NCBI RefSeq assembly: GCF_042219825.1
Contig: NZ_JBHJHQ010000015.1
Span: 1 to 5,144, forward strand
Length of the DNA stretch: 5,144 nt
From: JBHJHP01 sp042219825
GTDB lineage: Bacteria; Bacteroidota; Bacteroidia; Bacteroidales; UBA5342
Direction: 5' to 3'
A model generated the notes under the pieces. It was given only the letters and a program-made list of their open reading frames with translations. It was not told the DNA's origin and ran no database searches. Position numbers and translations under genes: made by a program. Below, piece by piece: positions 5,090 to 5,144 of the stretch. Position 1 is the stretch's first letter. Every line of letters starts with the position of its first letter.

Positions 5090-5144
5090 ACCATTTCAGA
5101 ATTACAGCCTATCTTTGAATGAATAGACTTAACGAACAATATTT
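5084..5144 (+). mobile_element. Gene cassette F, start only
   Basis: This is the first 61 bp of a sixth cassette, starting at the crossover 5083/5084 (GTTGGCA at 5083-5089). The leader shows a weaker form of the common CAATTT motif (CCATTT, 5091-5096). The unit runs out of the window, so its 3' end and self-complementarity cannot be tested. Confidence 0.65.
5119..5144 (+). CDS. Start of a gene in cassette F, truncated by the window end
   Basis: The frame opens with ATG AAT AGA (Met-Asn-Arg-Leu-Asn-Glu-Gln-Tyr) and remains open to the window edge. It is supported by position: the ATG is 35 nt from the crossover, the same leader length as cassettes D and E and one less than B. The product cannot be guessed from eight residues. 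Confidence 0.45.

Overview
The window is a stretch of gene-cassette array of the integron type, most likely from a member of the Bacteroidota. The base composition is AT-rich, genes lack Shine-Dalgarno sequences, and the proteins are typical of that phylum: a type IX secretion (T9SS) C-terminal sorting domain, a TonB-C domain protein with the MPxFPGG start, and a TPR lipoprotein. No integron integrase gene or attI site lies in the window, so whether this is part of a complete chromosomal integron or an integrase-less attC cluster cannot be decided here.

Layout: every gene is on the + strand, and every gap between genes is filled by a 131-139 bp hairpin-forming attC site. From left to right: the tail of an attC (1-81); cassette A (76-936), TPR lipoprotein; cassette B (937-2400), secreted beta-propeller protein with a T9SS tag; cassette C (2401-3616), two overlapping genes (DUF6882-like protein and a four-helix membrane protein); cassette D (3617-4308), secreted TonB-C domain protein; cassette E (4309-5083), unrecognised secreted protein; and the start of cassette F (from 5084). 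No gene-free stretch exceeds 300 bases.

The key evidence is that each complete cassette begins with a sequence complementary to the core box just after its own gene, not to the box of its neighbour. The five pairs are GTTAGCC/GGCTAAC, GTTAGGC/GCCTAAC, GTTAGCA/TGCTAAC, GTTAGCC/GGCTAAC and GTTGTAC/GTACAAC. This is expected if each unit was once a circle with its own attC, cut between G and TT. The matching runs to about 14 bp in all five, with the same A-C mismatch at position 11. On the bottom strand, the one integron integrases recombine, that mismatch is a G-T wobble. The same strand bias recurs inside the attC stems.

The genes do not form a pathway; they are independent cargo. All six sufficiently complete products carry an export signal or membrane segments, so this part of the array is devoted to envelope and secreted proteins.
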